NCBI GenBank assembly: GCA_958299035.1
Contig: CATQJL010000305.1
Span: 32,253,733-32,317,732, forward strand
Length of the DNA stretch: 64,000 bases
DNA from: Cylicocyclus nassatus
Taxonomy: Eukaryota > Nematoda > Chromadorea > Rhabditida > Strongylidae
Direction of reading: 5' to 3'
The position numbers were made by a program, and so were the translations under genes. Numbering within the stretch: the first letter of the stretch is position 1; the number at the start of each line of letters is the position of its first letter. This document shows positions 1-11,999 of the stretch, in pieces. The notes under the pieces were generated by a model. The model saw only the letters and a list, made by a program, of their open reading frames with translations. It did not search any database and was not told the origin of the DNA.

Positions 1-1740
1 TACATCTCCTTGCTGAAAGCCAGTGCGACTCCGCGCATCTTCTACTCGTTAGATGTTGATGCAGGTATAAATAGCCCCCTTCCCCCTCCCCCCTCCCCCT
101 CAGAGGAAAGTTTTCAAGTCCATTCTTACATTTCCATACTTGATTGTAAGTTAAAGAAACATTGTTCGTTCTCAGAAAGCTCCCTGTATGATCAGCTACT
201 GTTTTATGAAGATCGTAAGCTTTAATTTTCTCCTAAAATATATTCGACCAACAAATAGCCGATGCAGTTTCATACTCAAATAATTGTACGGAAGGTCCTA
301 TTGTCGACATCGACATTTGGATTCTATTGTTTGTGAAAAATTATCATATGAAACGAGGGCCAACAAAAGAAAAGCAGTGCCAGCAGAAAGAGTATAACGT
401 ACATAATGTAAACAACCGTCTTCGGTGCTATTATTGCGAAAGAGGAGAGAAAGAAATGCGAGAAAAATCTTCCCAAAAAATTCCAGGAAGACCAAATGAC
501 TTTTGTTATGTTGCAGATAATCAGTCCAAGAAAATCTAGGTTTGTGGAAGAATTCAGCAGAATACCTCGCTCAGGAGTGCGTGTCTACCTCATCCACAGG
601 AGTACAGAGGTAAGTTTGATTTCGATGGGTGGAGCTAACGAAGTATCAGATGACCTGGGATTACTATAAACTTTATCTGCATCAAATTTTCAGTTCGATG
701 CAGGCCTACTGACGCAATGCAGTGTGGGTTCTGCAAGCCTGAGAAGAAAAAAAAGCCCTGATTACATCAAATATGCATGACGAGTGCAAAGATAATTACG
801 CAGATTCTCATGTAATTCGCAAATGACATCCAATTCATCACATTCTGCATAACTGCAGTATGAATGAATCTCTTTTTTATCCGCTGCAGCATGTGAGCTC
901 TGCGGCCCAGAGTGGTATTTGCCTGGAGTACTCCATTATATTTAGAATCAACTATATTTTACACATCCCTGCAAGAGAGATATTTAAAGCCGAACCATGA
1001 CCGTTGTTGGATTTGCATAGTCATACAAGACTTTATTCCAAAAAGCTCTTTGATATTAGAAGAAATGGCTAGCACTGCTCCCGCCCCTCCCAAGAATGGA
1101 CAAAAAAATTTTTGAGTCCGTTGAATTACAATATTATACAAGTTTCATGTAGTTCTGTACCAATATAATTGTTCCAGAATAAGAACTGTTTTATAAATTT
1201 TCGAAGACTTTATCTGCTTCGTCTGGTACTCCAGAGTTGCCAACTCGATAAATCGAATCTTTTGTGAAAATGACTAATGACTTCAGCTTAATTTTTTTGA
1301 CTATCTTCCCAAAAAATTGCGATCACTAATACTGGGAAACTTTGGCATTTTCTGAAAAAGGTTAACAGCTTCAAAAGAAAGGTGTGTAAAGATTTTTGGA
1401 GAGATATAGGAGGTTCGTCCACAAAAATGTGAATGAATGTGCGCCTAGCCTTTTGCAGTAAGCTGTATTACTCTAAGCTTGACTTCGAAATGTTTCATCA
1501 AAGACCCCTGGTGCCATTGATATTTGACGCAGAGTGCATGGACAAATTTATCCTCTTAAATATGTGTTTTGGAAACTACCTATGTAGTGAAAGACTACTG
1601 TCATGCGCAAAATACTGTATTTTTTGCTCCATACTGTACGCATTTGCATTAAATTGTAAATCTCTTTCCAGAATGATGAGTTTCTAAAGCCAGGTGATGT
1701 CGAACATCTCAACGTAGGTGATGTCTTCTAGGAAACATAC
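1..1740. other. Gene-less left flank
   Basis: No gene is recognised here. A short open frame on the plus strand (327-539) has a charged, Cys-containing peptide but matches no family I know. The rest is AT-rich. A C-rich run sits at 70-105, just after a TATA-like ATAAATA. A few weak splice-like signals exist but nothing links them into a gene. Confidence 0.4.
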
Positions 1741-1749
1741 TCAAACAAA

Positions 1750-2195
1750 TCACCGGAACTTCCGCAGGACAAGCCAAATTTGCAGAAGTTCCGCAGGATT
1801 TTGTTCACTATTGCAAAAATGAAAACTTTGAAAACCGGAACTTCCGCAGAACCTTCTTCAAAATCCTGTGGAAATTCCGAAAATGCCATAGGTTCCGCAG
1901 CACTTTGGCCTGCCAGGACTTTCGTAGGATTTTAAATGTGTTGTCTCGTGATGTTGCCTCGCCAACAACTAGAGTGCATTATCGCACATGTCAGCCGTAC
2001 CGTAGAGGATAGTAGGTGGGTCTCACAGTCATTGAAGTGAGGTTCAAATCTCGCTTCGGCGTTCTCTTTCGTTGTGGTTGGCATTCTTCGGAACTTCCGC
2101 AGGACCTCATTTCGGAACTTCCGCAGCACGTTTAGGAACTTGCGCAGGTGACTCGCAGGAACCTCCGCAAGCGCTCCGCGGAAGTTCCGACCAGT
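1750..2195. repeat. Cluster of GAACTTCCGCAG motifs
   Basis: The motif CGGAACTTCCGCAGGA and close variants occur about ten times in 440 bases, for example near 1755, 1785, 1834, 1893, 2090, 2115 and 2130. One reverse-orientation form (GCGGAAGTTCCG) lies near 2178. Motifs flank the tRNA-like segment at 1994-2060 on both sides. Short repeats of this type are common in the ends of foldback DNA elements, but no terminal inverted repeat could be placed here. Confidence 0.6.
1994..2060 (+). other. tRNA-like segment (possible SINE head or tRNA relic)
   Basis: A B-box-like GGTTCAAATC at 2041-2050 sits between GTGAG and CTCGC, which can pair as a T stem. The outer ends GCCG (1994) and CGGC (2057) could form the start of an acceptor stem, but the remaining acceptor pairs are poor. 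The anticodon arm is only roughly foldable. This fits a tRNA-derived SINE head or a decayed tRNA better than a working tRNA gene. A covariance-model scan would decide. Confidence 0.35.
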
Positions 2196-2873
2196 TGTCT
2201 GAGTAATGGGAGCTTTCTTCTCTTAGCATTGTCATGTTTATACTTGGGTCCGAATCGACTAAAAATTCGATCTTTCGAAACATTCGAATATATTCGTATT
2301 CGAAATTCGATATTCGGAGTTCTTCCATTTTCGAATAATATTCGAAACTCAAATAATTGAGAAAACGGGGTTTCGAATAAAATTCGAAACTCGAATAATC
2401 AAAAAACAGGGTTTCGAATAAAATTCGAGAACTCGAATAATCAAAAAACGGGGTTTCGAATAGATTTTATTCAAATGTTTTATTCGAATGTCTATTCGAA
2501 TTCGTATTCGAATAAGCTCCGTAGTCAGAGCTGAGTATCAAGCTCACTTTGTCCGCGTTTTTTTTTCGCAAAACTCGGTAATGCATCTTTTGCAACCGTT
2601 ATGACCTCTGAACTGTATGGAGAGTCGCATTCTTTCGACTGCTTGCGACAGTAAAAAATCATATGTGGATTTTGCTTGATGCTTTTTCGACAAATGAGAT
2701 TGTTCGCACTGCTATTGGCACCAAATCAGCAAAGAAACTATCAGATTCAGGCCCATGTTCCGAGTTCATATATTGAAAGTCTTTTGAAATGCCTGTTTTT
2801 CTTTCTTTGCATTGCTCATGCTTGTGGTACGCAAAGTCCACACTAGTGAGCAGTCTTGCTCGCATAAGTTATA

Positions 2874-4410
2874 CAGTGCTAATCAAAACTATAATTCCAC
2901 CCTGAAAACCGCCGTAGCTCATCTGCTTCTCAACGAATTGATCTGAAATTTTGTACAACTGTGTGTTTGACAGGCTACCATCAGTAACTAGAACAAATCC
3001 CGTTTTTGTTTGATTATTCAGGAAAAAATCAAAAATTTCGAAAAAAGAAGGCTCGAAGGTTGGCGAAAACTATAATTCCACCTAAGGTTTCTGTCCACTA
3101 AAGTAATTCTCGGCTTCCAAAGTTTTTTGTGCATATACATACTCAAAAGTCAAAACAGTCGCTTTAGTCCAGCTGTGTCATAATCTTATAAAAAACGTTT
3201 ATCTGCTTTTTTCGCTCATAAATGATTTCATGCTTGTTTTGTTTCCGAAAATGTGTTTTTATGGGTGATTTCGCAGTTTTTTGGCTGGTTTGGAAGCTAT
3301 AGGGTTCTATTTATCTTATAGATGCTTAGCGAAGTGAGAACTAGAAAAAATTTGAGTTTTCATATTCAAAGCGCACCGGACCTAGACTAACCGCAGGCCT
3401 GCGCTCAAATTTATGCCCTCAAACTCTTTCTGCAATGTCCTCATAAGCGTAAAGTATGTAATAACATTGTTGTACGTATGAGAGTCCGTATGCAGTAGCT
3501 ACAAGTTTCCGCAGGTTCTAGCATGCAGGCTAATTGAGGAATTCATCTTGCAAAAACTGATTTGCAAAAAGCCTTCAACTTATTTTTGGGTCTGACCGCA
3601 ATGCTCATGTGAGTCACAAGGCAACATACAATACAGGGTGTTTTCACTATCTAGCAGCTAAATAGTGGCAAAAAATCAGGAAAGATACCACTTGGTAAGT
3701 ACTTTGGAATTGCCTAAATATTACCATTGAACCGCGAAAATTTATGCTTTGAAAACGAAGGAAAATGTGACTTGGCGAACAATCGTAAGTATAGTATACA
3801 AACTTCTTTTTATGTAAACAATGCTCTTCATCATTCTGAGCTTACAAAAATAATATAAACCAATTTTGAAGACAAAAATTTGAGCGCAGCCTTGCTGTTA
3901 GGTCTATGTCGGGTGCGCTTCAAAAACGAAAACTCAAACTTTTTCTAGTTCTCATTTCGCTAAACATCTATAAGATAGATAGAGCCCTAGCTGCCAAACC
4001 AACCAAAAAACTGCGAAATCACCCATAAAAACACATTTTCGGGAACAAAATAGCATGAAATCATTTTTGAGCGAAAAAAAGCAGATAAACGTTTTTTATA
4101 AGATTATGACACAGCTGGACTAAAGCGACTGTTTTGACTTTTGAGTATGTATATGAAAGGTTTTGGAAGCCGAGGATTACTTTAGTGGACAGAAATTTTA
4201 GGTGGAATTATAGTTTTCGCCAACCTTGTAGCCTGCTTTTTTCGAAATTTTTGATTTTTTCCTAAATAATCAAACAAAAGCGGAATCCGTTCTAGTTACT
4301 GGTGATAGCCTGTTAAAACACACAGCTATACCAAATTTCAGATTAATTCGTTGAGAAGCGGATGAGCTACGGCAGTTCTCAGGGTGGAATTATAGTTTTG
4401 GCCAGCACTT
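2874..4410. mobile_element. Tc1-like foldback element nested in the hAT-like element
   Basis: The left end reads TA-CAGTGCTAATCAAAACTA and the right end, reverse-complemented, TA-AAGTGCTGGCCAAAACTA. C. elegans Tc1 ends start CAGTGCTGGCCAAAA, so this is a Tc1-family terminus with TA target duplication (2872-2873 and 4411-4412). The inverted arms are long, about 540 bases each (to about 3415 and from about 3870), with a spacer of about 450 bases. The spacer contains one mariner-type end motif (ACAGGGTG at 3634). No transposase frame survives. Confidence 0.8.
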
Positions 4411-4739
4411 TATTGCACAAATGCCTCTATTCGCTACCTTAGAGATTTTTTGCGAATTGGTGTATTTTGAGCAAAGGAATCGCAGTTGTAGTGGAGGATT
4501 AGACAGTTTAGATTGCCGTACGCGATTTGCCAGTTACGAGATGTCTTCAAATATAACGCCAGCTTACCACAAATGTTTAGCTTGTACAACTTACTAAAAA
4601 GATAAATGTCCTGCATTCTGTACTTCTAGAATAAGTTTTGATCAAAATTTATATCGACTGCTTTTTTAGATCTTCCAATAAGGGATAAAATATGACTTCT
4701 TGCTGATGTATAGACTAGTTGCCAACCGACCAACTTCAT

Positions 4740-5110
4740 CGATTTTTGGAGAAGTTTAGCTGCGGGGCTGGGAGTTGGTACAAGGGGGTAAGTGAGGGTG
4801 CTGATTATGGATAAAAATTTACTTTATCGATTTTATCGAGTTCTGGAGAAGTTTGACTTGCGGGGCTGGGAGTTTGTACAGGGGGGGGGGGGTAAGTGAG
4901 GGCGCTGATTATGAATAAAGGTTTACTTTATCGATTTTGTCGATTTGGAAAATCTCGAGCTACGAGGTGGGGAGTTGGTACAGGGGGTAAATGAGGATGC
5001 TGATTAAAGAAGTCTATTTTATCGATTTCAGCGATTTTTGGAAAATTTTGAGCTAGGAGTTGGTATAGGGGATACAAGGGTGCTGATTATGAATGGATCG
5101 GGTTTAACTA
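4740..5110 (+). repeat. Tandem repeat of about 105 bases with GGGGCTGGGAGTT
   Basis: Four diverged copies start near 4755, 4853, 4955 and 5045. Each carries a TTTATCGATTTTATCGA segment followed by GGGGCTGGGAGTT-like text and a GTAAGTGAGGG tract. The same unit type fills the Helentron-like element at 48.0-49.1 kb, so this is probably an old Helentron fragment inside the ATTCGAA element. Confidence 0.65.
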
Positions 5111-5494
5111 GATATGTCGGCAAGTTTGAGATATGGTTGCTCTAGTTATCCGATAAATCATTCGAATATTTATTCGAAATTCGACTTCCAATGTTCGAAT
5201 ATATTCGATATTCATTCATTCGATATTTTTGATTTTCCGAATTTATTCGGAATTCGTTCATTCGAGAATTTTTGAACCTCGAATTTATTCGATATTCGTT
5301 TATTCGAGATTTTTTATTTTCGAATTTATTCGATATTCGTTTATTCGAAATTTTTCGTTTTCGAATTTATTCGATATTCATTCATTCGATGAAAAATTTT
5401 CGAATTACCCAAGTATAGTCATGTTGCCCCCGTTTTAGGAGAAATCAATTTAGCTCAATTTTTGTTGGTATACCGTTAAAATTGATGTTAAACT

Positions 5495-5775
5495 TCACAT
5501 ACTATGCAAGCGCACATTTTCTCCTGCCATGGTATGCCAAACAATGGCTGAGGTCAGAATCTCATAGAGTAATCCATTAGTAGCATTGACTGACGAGCAA
5601 ATGATTTTCTGCATGTTTTGTAAAGCCCTAGGCCGAGTACAAAGCAAAATTTTCTGACAAGGATTATCATGAACTCCAACAGTGGGCATACTACTATCAA
5701 TTTCGGCAAAATCGAACACTAATGACAATGCCAAAATGCCAAGTAAATATACGGTAGCTGATAAGTCAAGAATTT
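5495..5775 (-). CDS. Unidentified exon-like frame with a hydrophobic N-terminus
   Basis: Reading leftwards from a splice-acceptor-like TTATCAG near 5750, an open frame of about 85 codons runs to a TGA. It starts with a hydrophobic stretch (VYLLGILALSLVF), then a polar region with a few cysteines. The shape suggests a signal anchor followed by an extracellular piece. I do not recognise a family and see no ATG in frame at the front, so this would be an internal or last exon. It may be chance. Confidence 0.25.
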
Positions 5776-5789
5776 GCAGCCGCAAGCTT

Positions 5790-7198
5790 GCGATTTATAA
5801 GATGCACACAAAGCAGGAAGTACTATTGTTGAAAGAAGTTCTCTGGCCTCATTTTGATGACTCGACAGAGTTGAGGCGTATCGCCAATTAGATGAAACCA
5901 ATTAATGTCAGTGAGCGCGGTGGCAAAACTTTGCCTTCATTATAAGTGCCACTTCTAGGACGAGTTTGAACTTGTCCTTCAAGGCTGAAGAAATGAATGA
6001 AAAAGCAGAAGTACGCAAGTAAACAGCTGTCACAGCAACGACATATAAGAAAATGTGAAGTAAAATACTATTGTAGAGGGTAGGGTAGTGTAATCAAGAT
6101 GTAAACTAAGGTTTGAATTTGTTTGCAAATGCATACATTTAAAATGAGAAGATCAACATTCAGACGACCCCATAATTCCCAAAAAAAAGAGAATGGGACA
6201 TCTTTAAAAAGAACGCAATTCTTTGACACTTTTCATACAATTTTTTTATTGCTGACCTCGAAGGCATGGTTCGGGTAAGAACCCAATTTTTAAAAAGTTC
6301 ACTTGACTGGGGTTATCCGCAAAGTTGAATCCGTAAATACACATTAGAAAGCGCAAAGACGGCAAGAACAAGCTTTTTCAAAGCCTTATAGTCTGAAATT
6401 GGGCATTTGCCTTAAGGCTGAGACGCAGAGTCGTACATACCACATAAGTAAAGCAGGGAATTGACAAGGGCGAAAATTAGCCACATCCCATCTCTTTTTT
6501 TCACAAATCATGAGTGCAAGTTCCCCAAAGCTTAATTTATAGGATAGATATTATACATACGTACAGCACAGCTTCAAAAATGAATTTTTTGCTTCATATT
6601 CAACGTAAGGTGTTGACTATGTGGGCTTGGTGCAGCCTTGCACATTTTGCTTTCTTCTATCAAGTGGTTTCTCAAAGGCTTTTAATCAGTGTTCAGCTGT
6701 CATGAAAAAAACTTTCTGATGAATACAATATGCTGGAATGTTCCCACCATCACTATGATTGCATATTCACCCTTGAAAGAGAATTTTCCAGATGAATTTC
6801 AATTTCAGCAAGCTTATGATACAAAATAAGTACTTCGCGACGGATATACCGGGAAAGATTCACAAGACAATTTCAAGTAAATTCATGAAAACATTTGGAA
6901 ACTAGTTAAAACAACAAACTCAGTAGTGGCCAGTCTATTTATAACTCTTAGCACATTCAAAAATTCCACAATTTCTTTCAGCGAAGCTAACCGAGTAAAT
7001 TATCTTGTGTACGTAACGATAAAATTGCGAAGTTTCTTTTTCTGAAGTGGTATTACAAGAGAACAATAATCGGACTATGTTCTAATTTTTAGTGGTTTTT
7101 TCTAGTATCTCAACAATGTGCGCAAGGGATTCCAATCGTTTGCTAAGAGCTGGATCTTCTTCCTTTTAACGACAGCAAAATGAATGTGGTCTCCAATA
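5790..7198. other. Gene-less AT-rich stretch
   Basis: Nothing recognisable is seen on either strand. Open frames are short and unsupported by splice signals or known motifs. Confidence 0.4.
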
Positions 7199-7200
7199 TA

Positions 7201-7813
7201 TAGGGTGTCCCAAGAATGTGCCTACTGTTTGATTGTTGATAACTTTTTATCTTGAAGTCTTTTGAGAAGCTTTAGGTACTATTTTGTAGAGCTGGCTTTG
7301 CCTTAGATTACGGTATGAGGCAAACCACAGATCGCTCTTCATTACTATAGGGTGGGAATTTTCGACATTGTGAAAAAGCTACTACTTGAAATAAAAAGAA
7401 ATACTTGAGTAATAAGGTTTTTCATGGACTCCAGTGTGAAATTCGCTTCGTGCAAGATTGTGAAGCTTTCTAAACGGTGTGTCCACATTTGCACCATCGA
7501 AAAAGCCGCTGCTACTGCTTACTTGGCCTAACTTATTTGAGGAAACATTAGAATGAAATGCAGGCTTCATATTCGAAATCAGCTACTCTAATCAGCCTAA
7601 TTTGAGGGTTTTAGTTTTTTCCTTTCTGAGCCAAAATAGGACTCTCCATGGCTCAAAACCCTCTTTAAAGCTTCTACTGTAGTAACCCTACAGTAACGAA
7701 GAGAGGTGGATAATTCGCTCTATACTGCAAATTCTAAATTGAGGCCAGCTCCAAGGTCTTCATGAGAGAGTTATCAGCAACTAAACAGTAGGCACATTTT
7801 TTTGGGACACTCC
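7201..7813. mobile_element. Mariner-type MITE (AGGGTGTCCC ends)
   Basis: The left end AGGGTGTCCCAAGAATGTG and the right end CACATTTTTTTGGGACACTCC are inverted matches, and both abut TA. Subterminal text (CTACTGTTTGATTGTTGATAA and its reverse) is also inverted. Several members of this family lie in the window (18721, 27480, 37466, 53108 and half copies). There is no coding capacity. Confidence 0.75.
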
Positions 7814-7819
7814 ATACTT

Positions 7820-8235
7820 CGGGTTGCAATTTTTCATCGCATGAATAGATATCGAACAGGTCAGAAAATTGAGTTTCGAACAAACGAATACTGAGCACAT
7901 ATGGAATATGACAATTTTGAGTAAGCGTTGAATGAATAAAACTTGAAAATGAAAATTCTAAAAACTGGATAAAATTTGGGAAAAATTTGAAAAAAAGAAA
8001 TTTCGAATGATCGATGATTGCTTTTATCCGAACATTGAGGGTCGAATTTCTAAATCGAATGATTTCCTCGAATTGCTGACATACCCGAACTCGTCAAACT
8101 CGAAAACTCGAATACGAATTCGAATGATACATTCAAATGGAACACTCTAAGAATACTCGTTCGAAATCTCGATTTCAATAATTCGAGCTCCCGGATTTCA
8201 TTCGGAATCCGGTTTTTTAATTATTCAATCATTAT
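7820..8235. repeat. Degraded ATTCGAA-rich segment
   Basis: Scattered TTCGAA/TCGAAT motifs (for example 7880, 8000, 8100-8180) resemble the ends of the hAT-like ATTCGAA elements at 2.2 and 36.3 kb. Clear terminal repeats or a target duplication could not be found. Confidence 0.45.
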
Positions 8236-9236
8236 TATTGAATAGATTTCCATTTTTAAAGTAAAATTTAGTCATATACAGCCAGTGAAGATTGAGGGGA
8301 AAGTGACACGAGTAAAAAAACAAGAACTCAAAAAATGAGCTGTCAGATCAAATCTCATTCGAAGTAAAGGAAAACTGTCTTGCCAGTCACTCATGACATC
8401 ACTTTTTGAAAATGTTTTTTTTAAGAAAAAACTTCAGTGTCGGAGGATTTTTAACATTTGTGCAAGAAATAGCCAAAAGCTCACTGCTTTGAGAAAGTGG
8501 AGACTTTGTCATTACAGCTTTCAGACGAGAGACTGCGAATTATGCCTAAAAGAATACAAAGTTTGAACTTTCTGCTGTTGCAATCAGTGCTTGGACTTTT
8601 CTTGATTTCATTCTTGAAATTCTTGGAACCAGTGTATATATTCACCTAAGTGTTTCTTGAATTTAGGTGGATGTTTGTTGCGTTTTTGTGCCGGCCACGT
8701 GAAAGCAAAAATCTCTAGGAAAGGAAACCTTACTACAATTCTTTAGCTTTGAAAAAAGGTAATTACACTTTTGAACTTCTCATTCCTATTCCTTTGAAAT
8801 CCTCAAAGAGCATTGCAATCTTATGCAATAAGAAGAAATTAGATAAGTAAACAGAGAAAATAGCGATTTTGCTTCAATTTATGCTTCGAGTCAACTAAAC
8901 AGATTGTTATTGGTACTAACAAGGGAAGTTCACTTAGTCGAAGTGGCGATTCGGAAGGATATCTATACCAGTGGATAGAGCTTAAAAAGCTGATCACAGA
9001 TATGCCTTCTATATCTGCGATGCGTTGTTCTGAGAAAAGTTATGAGCTTTTCTAAAGCCAAATTTTCGTGCATTTTTGAGTCGCAAAATCATGATAATCG
9101 TCACACAAAAGTGTGCAAGCTTAAGCAAACCACCTAATAATCATTGTAGGTCTAATTCGAGTTCATCCGAACGTTTTCGAGTGTTTTCCGACCATGTTGT
9201 TTATTCACAGGCCGTCATTTCCTTCTTACGAGGGAA

Positions 9237-9852
9237 GGACCCTCAGTCGAAGTGGGATTTCCATACGTGGTGCATATCATTCTGTAGGTTTTGGGACGCT
9301 GATACTAGATCTGTGCTCCTTAGCTGCTCAATGATCTTCTGGGAAAAGTTATGAGCGATGGTTCTCCAGGATAATCGCCTCACACTAAAGCCTGGTTCGC
9401 CAAGGAATTTATAGGTGTGGACAGATGACTGGGTGTAGCTGCCAAGACTATGAAGCAGGTGGTGAAGAGTTCGCCCTCCCTTTTGTAGCCAAAACTCATG
9501 CATTTTTGGAAATTGTTTTTTATGAATTCGCTGAAGAGCTGAATATTCGCTGAATTCATAGGAAACAATTTGCAAAATTGCATGAGTTTTAGCCGCACAA
9601 GGGAGCGCGAACTCTTCACCACCTGCCCCATTGCCTGCGCAGCTTTACGCGGCTATCCGTCCACAACTGTGAATTTTTTGGCGCCCCAGACTCATAGTGT
9701 GAAGTGGTTATACTGGGGTACTATCGCTCATAATTTTTCCCAGAAGATCATTGAGCAGCTAAGGAACACAGATTAGTATCAGCGTCCCAAAACCAACAGA
9801 ATGATATGCACCACGTATGGAAAGCCCACTTCGACTGAGGTCCTTCCCTTGT
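9237..9852. mobile_element. Foldback element nested in the 8.9-10.4 kb palindrome
   Basis: The ends TTACGAGGGAAGGACC and GGTCCTTCCCTTGTTA are inverted repeats. The arms extend inward through GTCGAAGTGGGATTTCCATA and its partner near 9815-9835, then past GAGCAGCTAAGGA. Its ends resemble those of the outer element, which suggests insertion of one family member into another. Confidence 0.7.
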
Positions 9853-10056
9853 TAGATCACGCTTCCATTATACATTAAAAAAAGCCCATTACCTCCATCT
9901 AGAAGAACGCGTCGCAGATCATATTGAAGATATATTTGAGAACATCGTTTTACGTTCTATCCATTGGTAGTTTCCAAAAAGTTTCCTACGCGACACGTTT
10001 TTCTAGGTGGAGGTTATAGGGCTTTTTTTTTATACATAACGGAAGTGTGATCTAAC
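9853..10056. mobile_element. Short hairpin MITE (about 205 bases)
   Basis: TAGATCACGCTTCCATTATA at the left pairs with TATACATAACGGAAGTGTGA at the right. The poly-A/poly-T flanked AGCCC and the CCTCCATCTAGAA segments pair too. It directly abuts the right end of the inner foldback, making the third palindrome in the nest. Confidence 0.65.
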
Positions 10057-10369
10057 TATAAGAATGAAAAGACGACCTGTGGATGAACAACATGGTCGAA
10101 AAACATTCGATAGCGTTCGGATGAACTCGAATTAGACCTACAATGCTTATTAGGTGGTTTGCTTGCACACTTTTGTGTAACGATTATCATGATTTTGCGA
10201 CTCAAAATGCACGAAAATTTGGCTTTAGAAAAGCTCATAATTTTTTTTCAGAACGACGCATCGCAGATATAGAAGGTATACCTGTGATCAGCTTTTTAAG
10301 CTCTATCCACTGGTATAGATCTCCTTCGGAATTGCCACTTCGACTAAGTGAACTTCCTTTGTAAGATGC

Positions 10370-11320
10370 AATAGAAAGGTGATGTCCACACTTATGAGTC
10401 CTTTATTCTGAAAGAGAAAGGCTCCTTTTTTCTGAAAGAGAAAGGCTTTGGTACAAAGTATTAGAATATAATGTGTGCGAAACTGAAAGCTGCAAAGAAC
10501 AAAATTTGCGGACCGAGTAGCTGTGTCCTCGTACAATATTGCAATAAATAAAGTATCGTTATGAGTTCCACGTTAATCAATAAGCGACATATAAACGTCA
10601 TATAAACTTCGAAAGTAATTGAAGGAAAAATAATTAGCTGCTGGAACGCAAAAGCTGTCAGTGTTGATAAATGCAGGCTAATCAGAAGCCATGGGTTATT
10701 GAAAAGGAGCAAATCTATTGCTGCTTTTCCACCGTGAAAACTTCAATATATCACTGCTATTGCCAAGTATCTGAGATTAAATAAGATGGATGATCGAATT
10801 CCTCTTCCTTTCCACAGTACAGTATTTACTTAGGATTAGCAGTCGTAGTATTCAATAAATTGTGATTCTTTTCTGAGCAACGCGTATCTGGAATAATGAA
10901 TCGGCGCAATACAGTACCAACACTGCCGCCTTTAAATCCTACGATTTAAACGCGTTGTCGCGCCGGAAGTGCCGCATCGCAATAGTTCGCTTGTATTTCA
11001 ACCAATCGCATTCTAGTTTGAATATATGTATAGTCGCTTTTGGACCTTTGAGCAGATTACATAGAATAACGATAGACAATACGTTAAGCGGTTATTGACC
11101 CCGCTTTTCTTCATTTTTAAGAAACATCAGAAATCTTTACTTGGCCACTCACTTGATGGACTTTAAACTTACCGTTTGCACCAAGTTTAAATTTAGCTAA
11201 CTCAGTTCTCGCCCAAAACTTTTGCAAGTGTTCGATAGCAAGTAAACAGCGCAAATTTATTGCAAGTAATATTTCTTCAATGCTCACAGCTGGCTTTCTA
11301 GGTTTTCCTGTATATCGTTG
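10370..11320. other. Gene-less stretch
   Basis: No gene is recognised. A minus-strand frame at 11117-11335 is basic and unremarkable. AT-rich sequence dominates. Confidence 0.4.
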
Positions 11321-11322
11321 AT

Positions 11323-11466
11323 TCGTTGACCGCACGGACTGCTCAAACCCTGCGGACCACGCGTGGCGCGGCTGAAATGTAGCGAGAGCACGACTTATAC
11401 GATGGCAAATTTGTACAGGAGCAAGCGTGCTCCGCAGTGATGTCCAGTCCGTGCGGTCTACGAATG
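11323..11466. mobile_element. Small TIR element with GACCGCACGGACTG ends
   Basis: TTCGTTGACCGCACGGACTG on the left and CAGTCCGTGCGGTCTACGAA on the right form near-perfect inverted repeats of about 20 bases around a GC-rich core of about 100 bases. It has the size and shape of a MITE. The target duplication is unclear because TTCGT/ACGAA belongs to the repeat. Confidence 0.55.
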
Positions 11467-11513
11467 ACTATACTTATTGGTGTGACTAAACTCCTCATTC
11501 GTTTTAGTTGTAA

Positions 11514-11999
11514 CCAGGGTCAAGCGTGGGGTGCGGCACACCCCTTCAAAAGCTGCGGCTGCCGCAGCTTTTAAAAGGGTGTGCCGCACCCCCTTAACTT
11601 GCCTTCAAAATCCAGAAAGCGCTCCATTGCTGGTATGAGTATTGAGCACATAGCTTCTTCTTGCTACATTGGAAATGTCGTCAAATTACGTGTGATTGTA
11701 AAATGCAGTCACAGAAAATCGGGCGTACAGCTCTCAGAAATCTGAAAACTCTCTAGAAAAAGATGGTGTCCTCCAGAATGTCACACTTTGAGGTCCAGAG
11801 GTTAAGAGGAGGAAGAAGGGCTCGTTTGAGGGCTTTCATGGGAGGGGGTGGGGGGTTCGAAAAACTTGTGCCTGACCTCTTTTTCAACTCTGGTAATGCT
11901 ATCTTAGGTATATAGTTCAGGGGGGGTCTTATCAAGACAGCAATCAGGGGGGGGGGTCTTAACCAGCGATCGTGTGCCACACCCCTTGCTTGACCCTGG
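11514..11999. mobile_element. CCAGGGTCAA element with 6-bp TTGTAA duplication
   Basis: The ends are CCAGGGTCAAGCG and its inverse CTTGACCCTGG. The flanks are TTGTAA at 11508-11513 and TTGTAA at 12000-12005, an exact 6-bp direct repeat. Inside the left end is a strong hairpin (11528-11597: GGGTGCGGCACACCC pairs with GGGTGTGCCGCACCC). The right part contains G-rich runs. A second member at 42563-43907 has the duplication TTAGAA. No coding frame is seen. I cannot assign it to a superfamily. Confidence 0.75.

Larger units (their letters stand above)
2239..5417. mobile_element. hAT-like element with ATTCGAA-rich ends, 8-bp TSD
   Basis: The ends are exact inverted repeats of ten bases: TATACTTGGG at 2239 and CCCAAGTATA ending at 5417. 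Outside them lies an exact 8-bp direct repeat, GTCATGTT, at 2231-2238 and 5418-5425. An 8-bp target duplication is the hallmark of the hAT superfamily, although the TIR is not the usual CAG form. About 280 bases inside each end are packed with ATTCGAA/TTCGAATA motifs in both orientations (2260-2510 and 5155-5405). The interior holds a nested Tc1-like foldback (2874-4410) and about 105-base repeats (4740-5110). No transposase reading frame is visible, so the element is non-autonomous. Confidence 0.75.
8917..10365. mobile_element. Foldback element, outer layer of three nested palindromes
   Basis: Left text AACAAGGGAAGTTCACTTAG (8919) and right text CTAAGTGAACTTCCTTTGT (10344-10362) begin inverted arms of about 310 bases: 8917-9235 against 10058-10365. 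The arms match throughout, for example GTCTAATTCGAGTTCATCCG at 9149 and its reverse complement near 10118. The centre is occupied by two further palindromic elements. The inner one shares the terminal GGGAAGG, so both belong to one family. No target duplication is certain. Confidence 0.7.
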
